A stretch of DNA of 64,000 nt from Allium sativum (GCA_030737875.1 CM060918.1:769538552-769602551), one strand, 5' to 3'; positions 10,270 to 21,472 are shown, numbered from the stretch's first letter. The notes: generated by a model not told the origin, from the letters alone. Translations and numbers: made by a program.

Positions 10270-10459
10270 TCAGATGTCTGTCCCTCCTAGGGATTTTAGT
10301 TGGGCTTCAGCACTCAACTCAGACGTCTGTCGTGGGTCCTGACAGACGTATGTCCCTCTCAGATGTCTGTCTCCAATATGACAAACGTCTGTAGGAACTT
10401 TCGGGAAAATTCTTCCTGACAACTCATACGACTGTCATGCCCCACGATAGACGTATGTC
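10270..10459 (-). promoter_or_regulatory. Repeated ACGT-type motifs upstream of the copia TATA box
   Basis: Six near-identical copies of AGAYGTMTGTC occur, for example 'agacgtctgtc', 'agacgtatgtc' and 'agatgtctgtc'. Several contain an ACGT core, the usual plant bZIP contact. They lie about 85-285 bp upstream of the TATA box in the direction of transcription. Repeated U3 boxes control stress induction in Tnt1 and Tto1; the same role here is inferred. Confidence 0.5.
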
Positions 10460-10594
10460 GCTTCAGCCAACAGACACCAAACACCAATTCGGCTCTAACT
10501 TCCGCGTGTGAACTCCAATTTGCGAACGGTCACCTCCGACTCGAAGCTATCTTCGTCCTCTTCAATCCAACATATAGTATCGCATACTTCAACA

Positions 10595-10603
10595 CTCCAC
10601 CTT
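10595..10603 (-). other. Polypurine tract of the copia element
   Basis: The minus strand reads AAGGTGGAG immediately before the TGTTG start of the 3' LTR, the expected site where plus-strand DNA synthesis is primed. Confidence 0.65.
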
Positions 10604-10924
10604 GATACTATAACCATCTCAACTCGAAACTCTAATGCACCCAAGCATTTCCTTCTACCTTAAATCAAGCATCATGAATACTTTCCCAATGAGCTCCGAC
10701 AAAGCCACTACCCATTACACTCCGTTAACGAGCTCCGGCAAGGCCACCACCCGCCAATGAAGTGTTGGTAGTATTCAAACCAAAAACTATATCACCAAAA
10801 TATAATATACTCCGGAGTGTTACGAGCACTTACCATGAAGATAGATATCCAATCTCTTACCGCTATTCCTTTCCATCAAAACCAAACAAAATCAGTCTCT
10901 CCACCCCGCGCCACCCCGTGCCAC
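10604..10924 (-). other. 3' untranslated region of the copia element
   Basis: About 320 bp between the end of RNase H and the polypurine tract. It contains two imperfect copies of a segment with 'agctccgacaaagccac' and 'agctccggcaaggccac'. No open frame of interest is seen. Confidence 0.5.
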
Positions 10925-13442
10925 CTAACAACTCAACAAGCTAATTAAGTTCGAGCAATACTCAAACTTCCCATATGGCAATGATTTAGTAAACATGTCC
11001 ACTGCATTATCCTTTGTGTGCACTTTCCGAAGGTATACTAGCTTACCCTCATCCATGGCTATAAGAAATGACTCTCTCACCTTAATATGCTTGGTCCATG
11101 AGCTAAGCGCCAAATTCTCCGTCAAATGGATAGCACTCTGGCTATCACATCGAACATCAACTCTCTCATGTTCAAAACCCAAGTTACTCAATAATCGCTT
11201 CAAGTGGAGTGTCTCCTTCGTCGCTTCCACCGCGACAATCAACTCCGCCTCTGTAGTGGATAAAGCAACTACGGTTTGCAATCTTGATCTCCAACTAATG
11301 GATGTCCCGCCAAGTGTGAAGACATACTCAGAAGTTGATTTCCTCTGAACCCTATCACCAGTGTATTCCGAGTCATAATAACTAACCAACTTGCAACTCC
11401 TTTCATCACTACTGCCAAAAACAAGACCATGAGATGCTGTGCCTTTCAAGTATCTCATAATAGCCTTCACGGCTTCCTAATGCGATTTCTTCGGATTAGC
11501 CATATACCGATTAACCAATCTGACGACATTTGCAATATCGGGCCTTGTACACACTATGGCGTACACCAAACTACCAACCGCACTTGCATATGGCACCTTT
11601 GCCATAAAAGCCTTGTCTTTATCCCCGATAGGTGATCACTTATCCGAAAGCTTCATATGCAAAGGTAAAGGTGTATTTAACGCCTTTGCATTCTCCATGC
11701 TAAACCGGCAAAGCACTTTCTTAATGTACTCCTTTTGAGTCAATCTTAACTCAAAACTCTTTCGGTCCCTTTCAATTTCCATGCCTAAGATTTTCCTTGC
11801 TTCTCCAAGATCTTTCATTTCGAATTCCGATTTCAAAAGCATCTTCAACTTGTTGATTTCATTCTTATCCTTAGAAGCAATGAGCATATCATCCACATAC
11901 AAGAGCAAATACACCCAATAATCATTTCCCATGCTCTTGAAATATACGCAAGCATCCTTGATGCTTCGATGGAAGCCACTTTCAAGCATGAAATGATCAA
12001 ATCTCTTGTACCATTGTCTAGGTGATTGCTTTAACCCATATAGTGATTTCTTCAACTTGCAAACCATTTTAGACTTACCATTTACAACAAACCCTTCCGG
12101 TTGCTCCATGTAGATGTCTTCATGCAAGTATCCATGCAAGAAGGCGGTTTTCACATCAAGTTGCTCCAACTCTAAGTCATGAATAACAACTATCGCTAGT
12201 AAAAACCGGATAGAAGAATGGCGCACCACCGGTGCAAAAGTTTCATCATACTCCTTTCCTTTTCTTTGTGTAGACCCCTTTGCCACTAACCCTTCTTTGC
12301 AACTAACCCTGCTTTGCACCTTCCATCATCCTTCACCTTGTAAATCCATTTGCACCCTATAGCATGGTTTCCTTGAGGAAGTGGAACCAACTCCCAAGTT
12401 TGGTTCTTCATTAGCGATTGCATCTCTTCCTCCATGGCACAAATCCACTTCGATCTCTCTCTCGACTCCATGACGTCATCAAGGTCCATCGGCTCATCTT
12501 GGACTACATTGAGAGAATAGTCCAAATGATCACAAAAGCTAAGGTAGTTCCAATCACCATATCTTTCGAGAGGTCTTATTGCACATCGACCAACCCGAGT
12601 AGCAATACTATCACCCAAACCACTCTCGGCTCCACCTTGAGTCGAAACTTCTCTAGTATCATGTACATCACCAACATCACTAGAGGAACCATATGGACTA
12701 TGTGATGTTTCATCAACCGCTTCAACCCCACGAGCTTCTTCTTCAACTCTACTACCACTTGGACAGAATGTGGGAATGACTTCCTTCTCCTTTGATTCAC
12801 CATGAACCAAATCCGGAACATCCGATGAGTTCTCGTTCACCTTGAATAAAGCCGACTCATCAAAAGTGACATGACAAGAATTAACAACCTTCTTTGTTTC
12901 TGCATTCCAAATCCGATAGCCTTTCACATCGTCCGTGAAACTAAGCAAGACCCCCTTGAATGCTCTAGCTCCAAGCTTATCATTTCCCGGATCATGCACA
13001 TAAACCGAGCTACCAAACATACGAAGATATATCAAGTCAACACTCTTCCCTTTCCACACTTCCTCCAAAATTTTGTTATCAATGGCCGAGCACGGAATTT
13101 GATTCACAATATGCACAGCGGTTAACAAAGCTTCGGCCCAAAATCCCTTAGACAAACCCGATGTCAATCTCAAGCATCGAGCTTTCTCAAGTAGAGTTTG
13201 GTTCATTCTCTCCGCTACTCCATTAGATTGCGGATCTCCCGGTGTAGTAAAATGTCTTCGGATTCCGTGATGCTTACAATACTACAAGAATTCCCGAGAA
13301 ACATATTCGCCGCCATTGTCGGTCCTTAACACCTTCAAAGTTTTTCCACTCTCATTCTCAACAAGAGCCTTCCACACTTTGAACTTAGCAAATGCCTCCG
13401 ACTTGGCCTTCATTACATACACCCATACCTTTTGAAACAAAT
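10925..13442 (-). pseudogene. Copia pol pseudogene: integrase C-terminal half, reverse transcriptase, RNase H
   Basis: From right to left the minus strand encodes the integrase core after the Tekay insertion ([17 protein letters not shown], then RTDNGGEY and GVAERMN), the integrase C-terminal region, reverse transcriptase (LDVKTAFLHGYLHEDIYMEQ; catalytic YVDDML near 11876-11901) and RNase H ending at 10925. Lesions visible: a TAG in integrase at 13282-13284, a frameshift near 12286-12319 caused by an imperfect 17-bp tandem duplication, a TGA at 11636-11638, and a TAG at 11477-11479 where the family has Trp. The enzyme would copy element RNA and process its DNA; this copy cannot make it. Confidence 0.9.
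13438..13442. other. Target-site duplication of the Tekay element, left copy
   Basis: CAAAT here and at 24393-24397 flank the element. Removing the element and one copy restores a continuous copia integrase frame through FIDD and LFQKV. Confidence 0.9.
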
Positions 13443-13719
13443 TGCAACAACCCGTATTTTTGAATAACATGTTATAACATAAATCAAGGCAGAATTAAAC
13501 TCTAAAATATAAATCAAGGGAAATGGGCTGTGCCATTGCGTTCGTCTCAGAAAATACGTGAAATAGAGTCTGAGTTTTCGAAAAACGGAGTCCGTATGAC
13601 CAAGTTATGGACCAATGAAGTTTTCAGAAAATTCTAAGCCCGAAAACAGTTTAAATTCGAATTCAGATTCAAATTACAACCAAGGCAGAAAGGGGCGGAA
13701 ATTTTTCCGCCCCAGGCAG

Positions 13720-13779
13720 GGTCGACACAGGGGTCGACACCAGTGTCGACCCCCCCAATGGGTCGACACCCATGTCGAC
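13720..13779. repeat. GTCGAC-rich repeat cluster in the 5' LTR
   Basis: Five GTCGAC palindromes occur within about 60 bp, joined by short C- or G-rich spacers. The 3' LTR has six copies (21750-21822) followed by a run of 18 C. This is a CpG-rich island in U3 just upstream of the TATA box. Confidence 0.7.
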
Positions 13780-13917
13780 CCCCCTCCCCCCGGTCGGACC
13801 ATTTTTCCTGGTGCACCATTTTGACATGTTGGGTCTTGTTCTGGAAGTTTCTGACGGGAGTTGATGGCTCAGATTCGATTTAGGGTTAATCCTATGGTCT
13901 AAATTAACCTAATCATC

Positions 13918-13926
13918 TATAAAAAG
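13918..13926 (+). promoter_or_regulatory. TATA box of the Tekay 5' LTR
   Basis: TATAAAAAG lies about 475 bp into the LTR, downstream of the GTCGAC cluster, and is identical in the other LTR at 21966-21974. It is a good candidate for the element's pol II promoter. Confidence 0.6.
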
Positions 13927-15064
13927 ACCCTAATACCTAGCCTAAATCATCATAAATCAATTCTAGTAACTAAGTGCTGCCAAAATGTTTAATCATGGCC
14001 TCCACCCTCTTGTCATAGCCTCAATCTTCATTCATATGATAGTTCCTAAGCTTGTTTGAGAGTTTCTAAGCTTGATTTAAGGCCAAAGTTCAATCTTTCT
14101 TCATCAAAGCAAGGATCTTTTGCTTGTTTCTCAAGGGTTTTCATTGGAGCTTATCATTTGGGAGTGTTTAGAGTTGCTAGTGGCTTCGTCTCAATCTTAT
14201 TTATATTTTATAAGTCTTCATAGCATTGTAAGCCCTATACTACTCTTAGATTCTAACTATGAAGTTAAATATGACATGTTGCAAGTTGAGTTTGGGCTTA
14301 AGTATGATATGTGCTTTGATCCTATCATGTTATGCATAAAACATATTCTATGCATGTTTGTAAAACTATCACCTTTGCCTTATGCATAGAAAGCTAAGAG
14401 CTTTGATTTGGAATGTTGCATTATGCAACATGAGAACTCTCATAACCTTCATGATAACTTGCATATAATGTTATATGCGAACTTCTAGTCATCATCCTAT
14501 GTCATTTATGATCATGTTTCACCTATTTGCTTAAGTTGATATTATGCATGTTTTGAGGCCCATGATGTGATATGCAAGCTTATGAACATATTTATGCCTC
14601 ATATGCCACCATGTTTAACTTGTGGCCAACCTTATTACCTTATGCCCTTTTGTCATGCTTTTGCCAAGTTCCCTCTTTTGATCTATGATGCAAAACGTAC
14701 ATGCGATGGGAATGCGTTGGGTTGGGTAATATTAATGACATGAAAACATGGTTTTAAAATATGACATGAACATTGACTTGTGATTATGTTTGTAAACATG
14801 AATTTGGACATGACTTCTAGAAAACATGAGAGTGGCCAACTCGAGGTTGGGTTGAGTTTGTAGCATAAATCTACCCGGAACCGACCGACTTAACTAGTGG
14901 CTACAAACAATAGGACCCAATGTGAGTAGTTGGTCATGTTGTGCTTAAACCCGAGGTTAGACTAGGTTGTGGTGTAAAGCTACCCGGACCCGCCCGGCTT
15001 AACTAGTAACCACAACAAGGTCTAATGTGAGATGTTGGGTGCATTAAATTAATTAATGCCACAT

Positions 15065-15290
15065 GATAGGGTTAAGTCATGGACTACTTGAATACTTAAC
15101 CAATTAAACACGATGGATTGGTAGGGTTAAGTCATGGACTACTTGAATATACTTAACCAATTAAACACGATGGATTGGTAGGGTTAAGTCATGAACTACT
15201 TGAATATACTTAACCAATTAAACCCGATGTATTGATAGGGTTAAGTCATGAACAGCTTGAATACACTTAACCAACTCAATACATGGTTAG
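15065..15290. repeat. 56-58-bp tandem repeats in the 5' LTR, about four units
   Basis: Units begin 'agggttaagtcatg' and contain 'ctacttgaatatacttaacc'. The matching array in the 3' LTR is at 23112-23337. Confidence 0.8.
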
Positions 15291-16348
15291 GATAGGGTTA
15301 ACCACACTTAAACCGCTTGAAACCCTAGTTACGTGGTCCTTTTCAGCAGTAACCAACTTCGAAGTATCATGGGTACCCTGGACTAGGCTAGGGTGGGGCA
15401 CGATTACTGGACTGATTGTAAGGGGCCAAAAAAAGACGGCTGAAGGGTGCACCGGTTGTTCAGGCGGACCATGGTCGTGCACATTAAGTCCGGAGTTGAA
15501 CATGGGCACCAGTAGGTTTAGACTGTGCGTGCATGAATTGTGTCTGTGGTTTACACCTTAGGGCTGGATACACCCTGGGGTGGACCTAGCACAGTTAACT
15601 ATATTCCACGATTAAGCCGTATGACACCGATACACGACGAGTTAGGCTTATAGGGAGCCGATCGACTAGACCGAGTAGTTGGACCTCGATTTAGGTCATC
15701 TCATGATGTGGGCCAGCTTTGGGCCAAGGGATCATTTCTTGATTATACTTGACATGGATTGGAATACTAGTACACACCTGGTGCAACTTAACCTTGTATA
15801 TGCGATGCCACACTTGATCTATCTTGTTAACTTTTCACCATGCCAGTTATCACCCTACATCTCATCTCTGTTTTACATGTTCAGTTAACTTTATTAGTTT
15901 TTATACTAATAGTAGATAGGACTTACCAGTCTTTTTGACTGACCCGTTTTCTTTCGCCTCTTTTCTTCCGTTTCCCCCCTCAGGTTTACAGGGTCGAAAC
16001 ACTGGTACTTAGCTTGGATCTTTAGCTGCTTTTCTGGATAGCTCATGTACGGTTTGGACTTGAGCACGCTATGGCTTTATTCTACTTTGGGGATAGTTAC
16101 TTTATGATTTTCTTTCCAGTTTTTAGAGTATGTTTCTAGACTATGTTTTGTGGAAAATAATGACCAAGTACTTTGATGTAACTTGACTATGGTTTTGAAA
16201 TGTTAGTTTTATCCGCTGCTTTATTTACTCTGTTTTTACTTATATGTTCTGTCTTGTGATATCTGCATGCATGTTTACCTCGTTTAACGCCCCTCCAAAG
16301 CCAGTACCCTTGCAAGAGTGGCATTGGCGTATGTGGGGTGTTACACAA

Positions 16349-16360
16349 ATCATCAGAGCA
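16349..16360 (+). other. Primer binding site of the Tekay element (initiator-Met-like, imperfect)
   Basis: AATCATCAGAGCA lies a few bases after the LTR end and resembles the initiator tRNA-Met complement TGGTATCAGAGCA in its last eight or nine positions. The first bases do not match. Compare the perfect site in the giant-LTR element at 43409-43420. Confidence 0.6.
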
Positions 16361-16536
16361 TAAGGTTTACAAGATTTGAGCAAAAGGTTTTTAAAACTTA
16401 CCTTTTGAAAAACTATTTTCAAAACCAATTAAGTATTTTCCAAGAAAAGTCTAGTTATTTTAAAAGGCTATTCCCCAAAAGCCATTAGCACTATCCTTCG
16501 TTTCCTCGTTCTGAATCTATCTTTTTCTTTTTCAGT

Positions 16537-17442
16537 ATGGCCGATCTTAACCTTCCCGAGGGAGTAACCATTCTCGGATGGTTCCGGAGGTACTTGGAAG
16601 CTAGGGCCAACGATGCGGGCCCAGCAAATACCCCCACCGTAACTGAGGTTCCTCCTCCTCCTCCTCCTCAGAATCCACAAGCAGATTTCGCTAAGGTTTG
16701 CAAAGACTTTAAGGCGATGGGTGGTAAGAATTTTATTGGGACGGAGACTTTTGTGGAGGCGAGAAATTGGTTGAAAGAAACTGAAGATCTTTTCGCTATC
16801 TTTGATGTGGAAGACCATAGAAAGGTTTTATTGGCAGCATGGCTATTAAAAGAAGAAGCTGCTTATTGGTGGGAGGTCACCAATGCTACAAGACCTATAG
16901 AGACTTGGGCCGACTTTAGGACAAGATTTGGGCTTAAGTTTCTATCATCTGCTGAGGCGAATCTGCAGTTGGAGAAGTTTATATCTTTGAAGCAAGGGGA
17001 CATGACAGTAAGGGAGTATGTGAATAAGTTTAACCAGCTCGCTCAATTCGGTTTGGACATGGTTAATACTCCCCAGAAGAAGGCTTTACACTTTGCACGA
17101 GGGTTGAATGAGCCATTACAAGGTTTAGCCCTATCTCATATACCCATGGGGGCCACTTTTGAAGGCCTAGTGGACATGGCATTGCTTCAAGGAGACGATA
17201 AGAATGGCAAGAAGGAAGTCAAGAATAATGAGACTCAAGCCAAGAAGACGGACTCCAAGTGGGGAGGAAATCAGAGCAATCAGAACAACAAGGGCAACAA
17301 GGCCAAGGCAAAGGACACAAGAAAATGCAACTTCTGTGGGATTGTTGGGCACATAGCCAAGGATTGCAGAAAGAAGAAGAGGAAGTTGGGTGAATGCTTT
17401 CACTGTGGAGAGCCTAGACATCTTAGCAAGGATTGCCCTTAG
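16537..17442 (+). CDS. Tekay gag polyprotein segment
   Basis: 301 residues from the first ATG after the leader. A retrotransposon gag (capsid-like) domain covers about residues 60-200, with the landmarks FVEARNWLKETEDLF, AAYWWEV, DFRTRFG and TVREYVNKFNQLAQF. Two CCHC zinc knuckles follow: CNFCGIVGHIAKDC from residue 264 and CFHCGEPRHLSKDC from residue 287, after a Lys/Asn-rich linker. It forms the cytoplasmic virus-like particle and packages RNA. It ends in a TAG at 17440-17442 that is in the same frame as pol; the residue expected there is most likely Gln (CAG). Either the element has a nonsense mutation or the TAG is read through at a low rate. Confidence 0.93.
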   Translation: MADLNLPEGVTILGWFRRYLEARANDAGPANTPTVTEVPPPPPPQNPQADFAKVCKDFKAMGGKNFIGTETFVEARNWLKETEDLFAIFDVEDHRKVLLAAWLLKEEAAYWWEVTNATRPIETWADFRTRFGLKFLSSAEANLQLEKFISLKQGDMTVREYVNKFNQLAQFGLDMVNTPQKKALHFARGLNEPLQGLALSHIPMGATFEGLVDMALLQGDDKNGKKEVKNNETQAKKTDSKWGGNQSNQNNKGNKAKAKDTRKCNFCGIVGHIAKDCRKKKRKLGECFHCGEPRHLSKDCP

Positions 17443-17490
17443 AAGCAAGGACAAGGGCAGAATCAACGTGCAGGACCTTCTAGAGGGCTA

Positions 17491-20400
17491 GTGCATGCCC
17501 TCAACACTGCTCCAGTTCAGGACCGAGGTAGTATTTCTGTAGAAAGCCTTATTTATATTTCTGATTTTCCTGTTCGCACCTTATTTGATTCTGGCGCATC
17601 GCATAGTTTTATTTCTTCTGACATTGTTGAAAGTTTGCACCTAAGTACTAGTCTAGTTGAGGATCCCGTTAGTGTTTCAAATCCAATTGGGGGTTCCGCC
17701 CATCTATCTATGATTTGTGTGGATTTGAAGATTTCTATCTTGACCGTAGAATTCACGTGTATTGCTTATGTTCTCGGGTTCACGGGATACGGGTTGATTT
17801 TGGGCATGGATTGGTTGTCCATTTATGGAGCCATCCTCGATTGTGAGCATAGGGTGGTGAGGCTCATGACTCGCCTCGGTAATACCCTAGAAATTTCTTG
17901 TAACCCTAGAGGTCCCGTCATGTTATGTTATCTTGAATCTCTTGACTCGTCCATCGATGATCTGCAATCTGTAAGGGTGGTCCAAGACTACCCTGATGTC
18001 TTTGAAGAAGTTAAGGGGTTACCCCCTAAACGAGAGATAGATTTCCGCATTTATCTAGTTGATAATGCCAAGCCAGTATCATTGCCCGTTAGGCACATGG
18101 CCCCACGAGAAAGAAGGGAGCTCATTAAGCAAATCAAGGAGTTGCTTGAGAAGAATTTTATTAGGCGAAGCATTTCTGAATGGGGTGCTCATGTGGTATT
18201 CGCTACTAAGGCGGATGGTTCGCTTCGTCTATGTGTTGATTATCGAGAGTTGAACAAGCTGACAAAGAAGAATAGGCACCCGTTACCGAGGATTGATGAT
18301 CTCTTTGACCAGCTTGTTGGTGCTTCTATTTTCTCTCAACTCGATCTAGCCACCGGATTCCATCAGCTTAGAGTGGCTGAGGATAGTATTGATAAGACTG
18401 CGTTTAGGACTCCAGATGGATTCTTTGAATGGCTTGTCATGCCATTCGGTTTGACTAATGCACCCGCCTACTTCGTAGATTTGATGAGTAGGGTGTTCAG
18501 GGAGTTCCTTAACAAGTTTGTTGTTGTCTTCGTGGATGACATTCTGATTTTCTCAAAGGATGAGGAAGAACATGCTAGACATCTCAAGGAAGTGATGGAT
18601 ACGCTTGGAGCGCATCAGTTGAAAGCCAAGTTCTCCAAATGTCATTTTTGGAGAAGGGAAGTTCGGTTTCTTGGACATATAGTTTCTAAGCAAGGCATAG
18701 CGGTGGATCCCGCGAAAGTGGTTGTGGTTCAAGACTGGAAGACTCCTAGGAATGCAACCAAAGTAAGAAGCTTTCTCGGTCTGGCGGGCTACTATAGGAA
18801 GTTCATCAGGGACTTCGCTAAGATTTCGGCCCCTCTTACTAAGTTGACGAAGAAGAACTTAGTTTTTGCATGGGACTTAGAGTGTGAGCTTGCTTTTCAA
18901 AGGATCAAGAGGGCCCTTACTACCGCTCCAGTTTTAGCATTACCTGATGGCGGTAAGATGTTTACCGTGTACACCGATGCATGTGGCACGGGGTTAGGTG
19001 CTGTTCTGATGCAAGAGGGAAGAGTGATATGTTATGGGGGTAGGCAACTGAAAGTTCATGAGAAGAACTATCCCACTCATGATTTGGAATTGGCGGCGAT
19101 CATCTTTGCGCTCAAATCCTGGCGCCACTATCTTCTAGGCGAAAGGTTTGAGTTGTATACTGATCACAAGTCACTCAAGTACCTCTTCTCGCAGAAGGAT
19201 CTGAACCTAAGGCAGCAAAGGTGGATGAAATTCTTGGCATCTTATGACTTCGAGATAGCTTGTACCCCTGGCAAGGGTAATGTTGTGGCAGACGCACTAA
19301 GCAGAAGAAGGTTGACTTTGAGTCCCTTGTTTATTGAGATGAAGAACTTAGAGTTCTTGGCAACCTTTGATTTTACAACAGCTGTTGAGTCGACGACGGG
19401 TTCGTTAGCATCTCTTGAGCTTAGACCTATACTTCTTGATCAAGTTGGGGCTTCGCAGAAAGGAGACCCGCAGATAGTCGAGGTCATGGACAAGTTGATT
19501 CGTGGTGAGACGTCTAATCACCTTGCTAGATATACTATTGATGACAAGGGTTGGCTAAGGCATGATGGAAGGCTATGCGTTCCACAAGTAGGAGACTTGG
19601 TGCATAAAGTTCTCGAAGAAGCACATCACTCAAAGATGACTATACATCCTGGAGGAGATAAGATGTATAGAGATATGAAGCGCATTTTCTTTTGGGCTGG
19701 AATCAAGAAAGATGTGGCAGAGTATGTTTCAAAGTGCATGGTATGCCAACAAGTGAAAGCCGAGTCGAAGAAACCTGGTGGGCTATTACATCCATTGGAG
19801 GTCCCGCAATGGAAGTGGGAGAGTATTTCTATGGATGGATTGCCTAGGTCAAGGAAAGGGAACACGAGCATACGGGTCATAGTTGACAGACTTACGAAGA
19901 GTGCTCATTTCATTCCAGTAAAGAGCAAGAGGACCGCATCATGGCTAGCATCTATTTATCTTCGAGAGATAGTGCGGTTGCATGGAATTCCTTCTAGCAT
20001 AGTTAGCGATCGTGACCCAATTTTCACTAGCCAGTTCTGGAATAGTTTGCAAGAAGCGATGGGTACGCGATTGAATCTAAGTACAGTCTATCACCCCCAG
20101 ACAGATGGCCAAACCGAAAGGGTGAATAGAGTGCTAGAAGATCTCTTGAGGCTTTGTGTTCTTGACTTTGGTGGTACTTGGGAAGACCACCTTCCTCTTG
20201 TGAAGTTTGCTTATAATAATAGCTATCAAGCCAGCATAGGGATGGCACCATTTGAAGCTTTGTATGGGAGGCCGTGTAGGTCACCATCTTGTTGGTGGGA
20301 GACAACAGATAGGCTTATACTTGGGCCCGATATGATACGGGACACATCCGAGAAAGTTGAATTGGTGAGAAGACGGATGAGAGCGGCCCAAGATAGACAG

Positions 20401-20952
20401 AAATCCTATGCTGACAAGCGAAGGGCAGATTTGGAATTCGAAGTGGGAGACATGGTTTTCGTGAAGGTTTCTCCTTTGCGTAATGTGGTACGTTTTGGAG
20501 CAGTTGGGAAACTGGCACCAAGGTTCGTAGGACCCTTCCCTATCATAGAGAGAATTGGAAAGATGGCCTATAAAGTGGAATTGCCCGAGAAGCTAGCCGG
20601 AGTGCATAATGTCTTTCATGTCTCGCATCTCCGAAAGTGCCTACATGATTCAGCTGAGGTGGTTGAACCAAGCATTCTTGAAGACGTGGAGGTAGAGAAA
20701 GAGGCAACCCTGAGACGAGCTCCGATTCGTATCATGGAAACGGAGACAAAGAAGCTAAGAAGCAAAGAAGTTAAGCTTGTTAAGGTGCAGTGGAGTGAAG
20801 CCGATGAAGATGCAACTTGGGAAACCGAGGAGAAGATGCGTGGGATTTATCCATTCCTTTTTGAGGGTACATTCTCAATCTCCATTCTTAATCAGCATAT
20901 CTTTCTTTTTGCTATCCATGTTTATCCTGTTACCTCGTTAACCTTGTCATGA
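17491..20952 (+). CDS. Tekay pol: protease, reverse transcriptase, RNase H, integrase, chromodomain
   Basis: 1153 residues counted from the first ATG; the frame is also open upstream to the TAG at 17440, so the natural product is probably a gag-pol fusion. Visible in order: protease active site LFDSGAS (Asp33), reverse transcriptase with FVDDIL (Asp349, Asp350), RNase H with Asp496, Glu533, Asp558 and Asp601, integrase zinc region (His712/713, Cys749, Cys752), catalytic Asp782, Asp840 and Glu876 (35 residues between the last two), and a chromodomain-like region at about 1077-1128 with [17 protein letters not shown]. Chromodomains steer integration to chromatin marks. All catalytic residues are present. 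Around Asp782 the sequence reads ISMDGLPRS, apparently three residues shorter than the usual family spacing. Confidence 0.95.
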   Translation: MHALNTAPVQDRGSISVESLIYISDFPVRTLFDSGASHSFISSDIVESLHLSTSLVEDPVSVSNPIGGSAHLSMICVDLKISILTVEFTCIAYVLGFTGYGLILGMDWLSIYGAILDCEHRVVRLMTRLGNTLEISCNPRGPVMLCYLESLDSSIDDLQSVRVVQDYPDVFEEVKGLPPKREIDFRIYLVDNAKPVSLPVRHMAPRERRELIKQIKELLEKNFIRRSISEWGAHVVFATKADGSLRLCVDYRELNKLTKKNRHPLPRIDDLFDQLVGASIFSQLDLATGFHQLRVAEDSIDKTAFRTPDGFFEWLVMPFGLTNAPAYFVDLMSRVFREFLNKFVVVFVDDILIFSKDEEEHARHLKEVMDTLGAHQLKAKFSKCHFWRREVRFLGHIVSKQGIAVDPAKVVVVQDWKTPRNATKVRSFLGLAGYYRKFIRDFAKISAPLTKLTKKNLVFAWDLECELAFQRIKRALTTAPVLALPDGGKMFTVYTDACGTGLGAVLMQEGRVICYGGRQLKVHEKNYPTHDLELAAIIFALKSWRHYLLGERFELYTDHKSLKYLFSQKDLNLRQQRWMKFLASYDFEIACTPGKGNVVADALSRRRLTLSPLFIEMKNLEFLATFDFTTAVESTTGSLASLELRPILLDQVGASQKGDPQIVEVMDKLIRGETSNHLARYTIDDKGWLRHDGRLCVPQVGDLVHKVLEEAHHSKMTIHPGGDKMYRDMKRIFFWAGIKKDVAEYVSKCMVCQQVKAESKKPGGLLHPLEVPQWKWESISMDGLPRSRKGNTSIRVIVDRLTKSAHFIPVKSKRTASWLASIYLREIVRLHGIPSSIVSDRDPIFTSQFWNSLQEAMGTRLNLSTVYHPQTDGQTERVNRVLEDLLRLCVLDFGGTWEDHLPLVKFAYNNSYQASIGMAPFEALYGRPCRSPSCWWETTDRLILGPDMIRDTSEKVELVRRRMRAAQDRQKSYADKRRADLEFEVGDMVFVKVSPLRNVVRFGAVGKLAPRFVGPFPIIERIGKMAYKVELPEKLAGVHNVFHVSHLRKCLHDSAEVVEPSILEDVEVEKEATLRRAPIRIMETETKKLRSKEVKLVKVQWSEADEDATWETEEKMRGIYPFLFEGTFSISILNQHIFLFAIHVYPVTSLTLS

Positions 20953-21460
20953 GAATCTTAGGTAGAAACCCTTTGGATGAAACATGTATTTGAAACATGT
21001 TATGCTTGATGTTTGCAAGTGGTTGCAAGTGTTTGCAAGTGGATACTCGTGGATGCATGATACACATTAGGCACTAAGATCGGCTCACACACTTTCATAC
21101 CGCATATGCATGAGTGTTTATGCTTATTCATGGATGAAACTTGTATGCTATCACGTGGATGTTGCATATGGATGAATGTTATGTGCACTCATGTAGAGAT
21201 TATAAATTATGTTAGGAATTTGCATACATATGGACTCATCTCACTAACATACTTTGCATTAAGGAGGTTTACTGAATCAGTAACCGCCTGATTTTTGCAT
21301 TAGATAAGTACATATACACACACCTTTTGCATATGTTCATACAACATTTAGAATCTTTTTAAGGACAATGGTTACTTGTGGATGATGTTTTGAGTAGATG
21401 GGTGATGGATGGTAGGATACGTTCTTCCTAACTTGGAGATTTCGGGGACGAAATCCTTTA
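20953..21460 (+). other. 3' untranslated region of the Tekay element
   Basis: About 500 bp between the pol stop and the polypurine tract, rich in 'ttgcaagtgg', 'ggatgcatg' and 'tgcata' motifs. It ends in the group-typical 'ggggacgaaatcctttaagg' block. No gene is seen. Confidence 0.6.
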
Positions 21461-21472
21461 AGGAGGGGAGGA
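21461..21472 (+). other. Polypurine tract of the Tekay element
   Basis: AGGAGGGGAGGA ends directly at the TGTAACA start of the 3' LTR and would prime plus-strand DNA synthesis. Confidence 0.85.

Larger units (their letters stand above)
9716..10594 (-). repeat. 3' LTR of the copia element
   Basis: Read on the minus strand it begins TGTTGAAGTATGCG directly after the polypurine tract and ends in CAACA, giving a TG...CA unit of 879 bp with the short inverted ends TGTTG/CAACA. It holds a minus-strand TATA box and a cluster of ACGT-containing repeats upstream of it. No second LTR exists in the window to confirm the far boundary by comparison. Confidence 0.75.
13443..16345 (+). repeat. 5' LTR of the Tekay element (2903 bp)
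   Basis: It begins TGCAACAACCCG (TGTAACAACCCG in the other LTR) and ends GGGGTGTTACA, so the ends are inverted copies of TGTTACA. It includes a TATA box, a hairpin GGGGCGGAAA/TTTCCGCCCC at 13692-13713, a GTCGAC-rich cluster, two roughly 100-bp direct repeats at about 14835-15035 and a 56-58-bp tandem array. Short open frames inside it occur in both LTRs and are not genes. Confidence 0.95.

Noticed and set aside
15276..15561. Opposing open frames in the Tekay LTR (repeated at 23323-23608)
   Set aside because: They lie within both LTRs, overlap on opposite strands and cover tandem repeats; LTRs of this group are non-coding.
16346..16355. CAAATCATCA as part of the Tekay LTR
   Set aside because: Counting it as LTR would remove bases needed for the copia integrase frame and would leave no target duplication; the TGTTACA end also matches the inverted LTR start.
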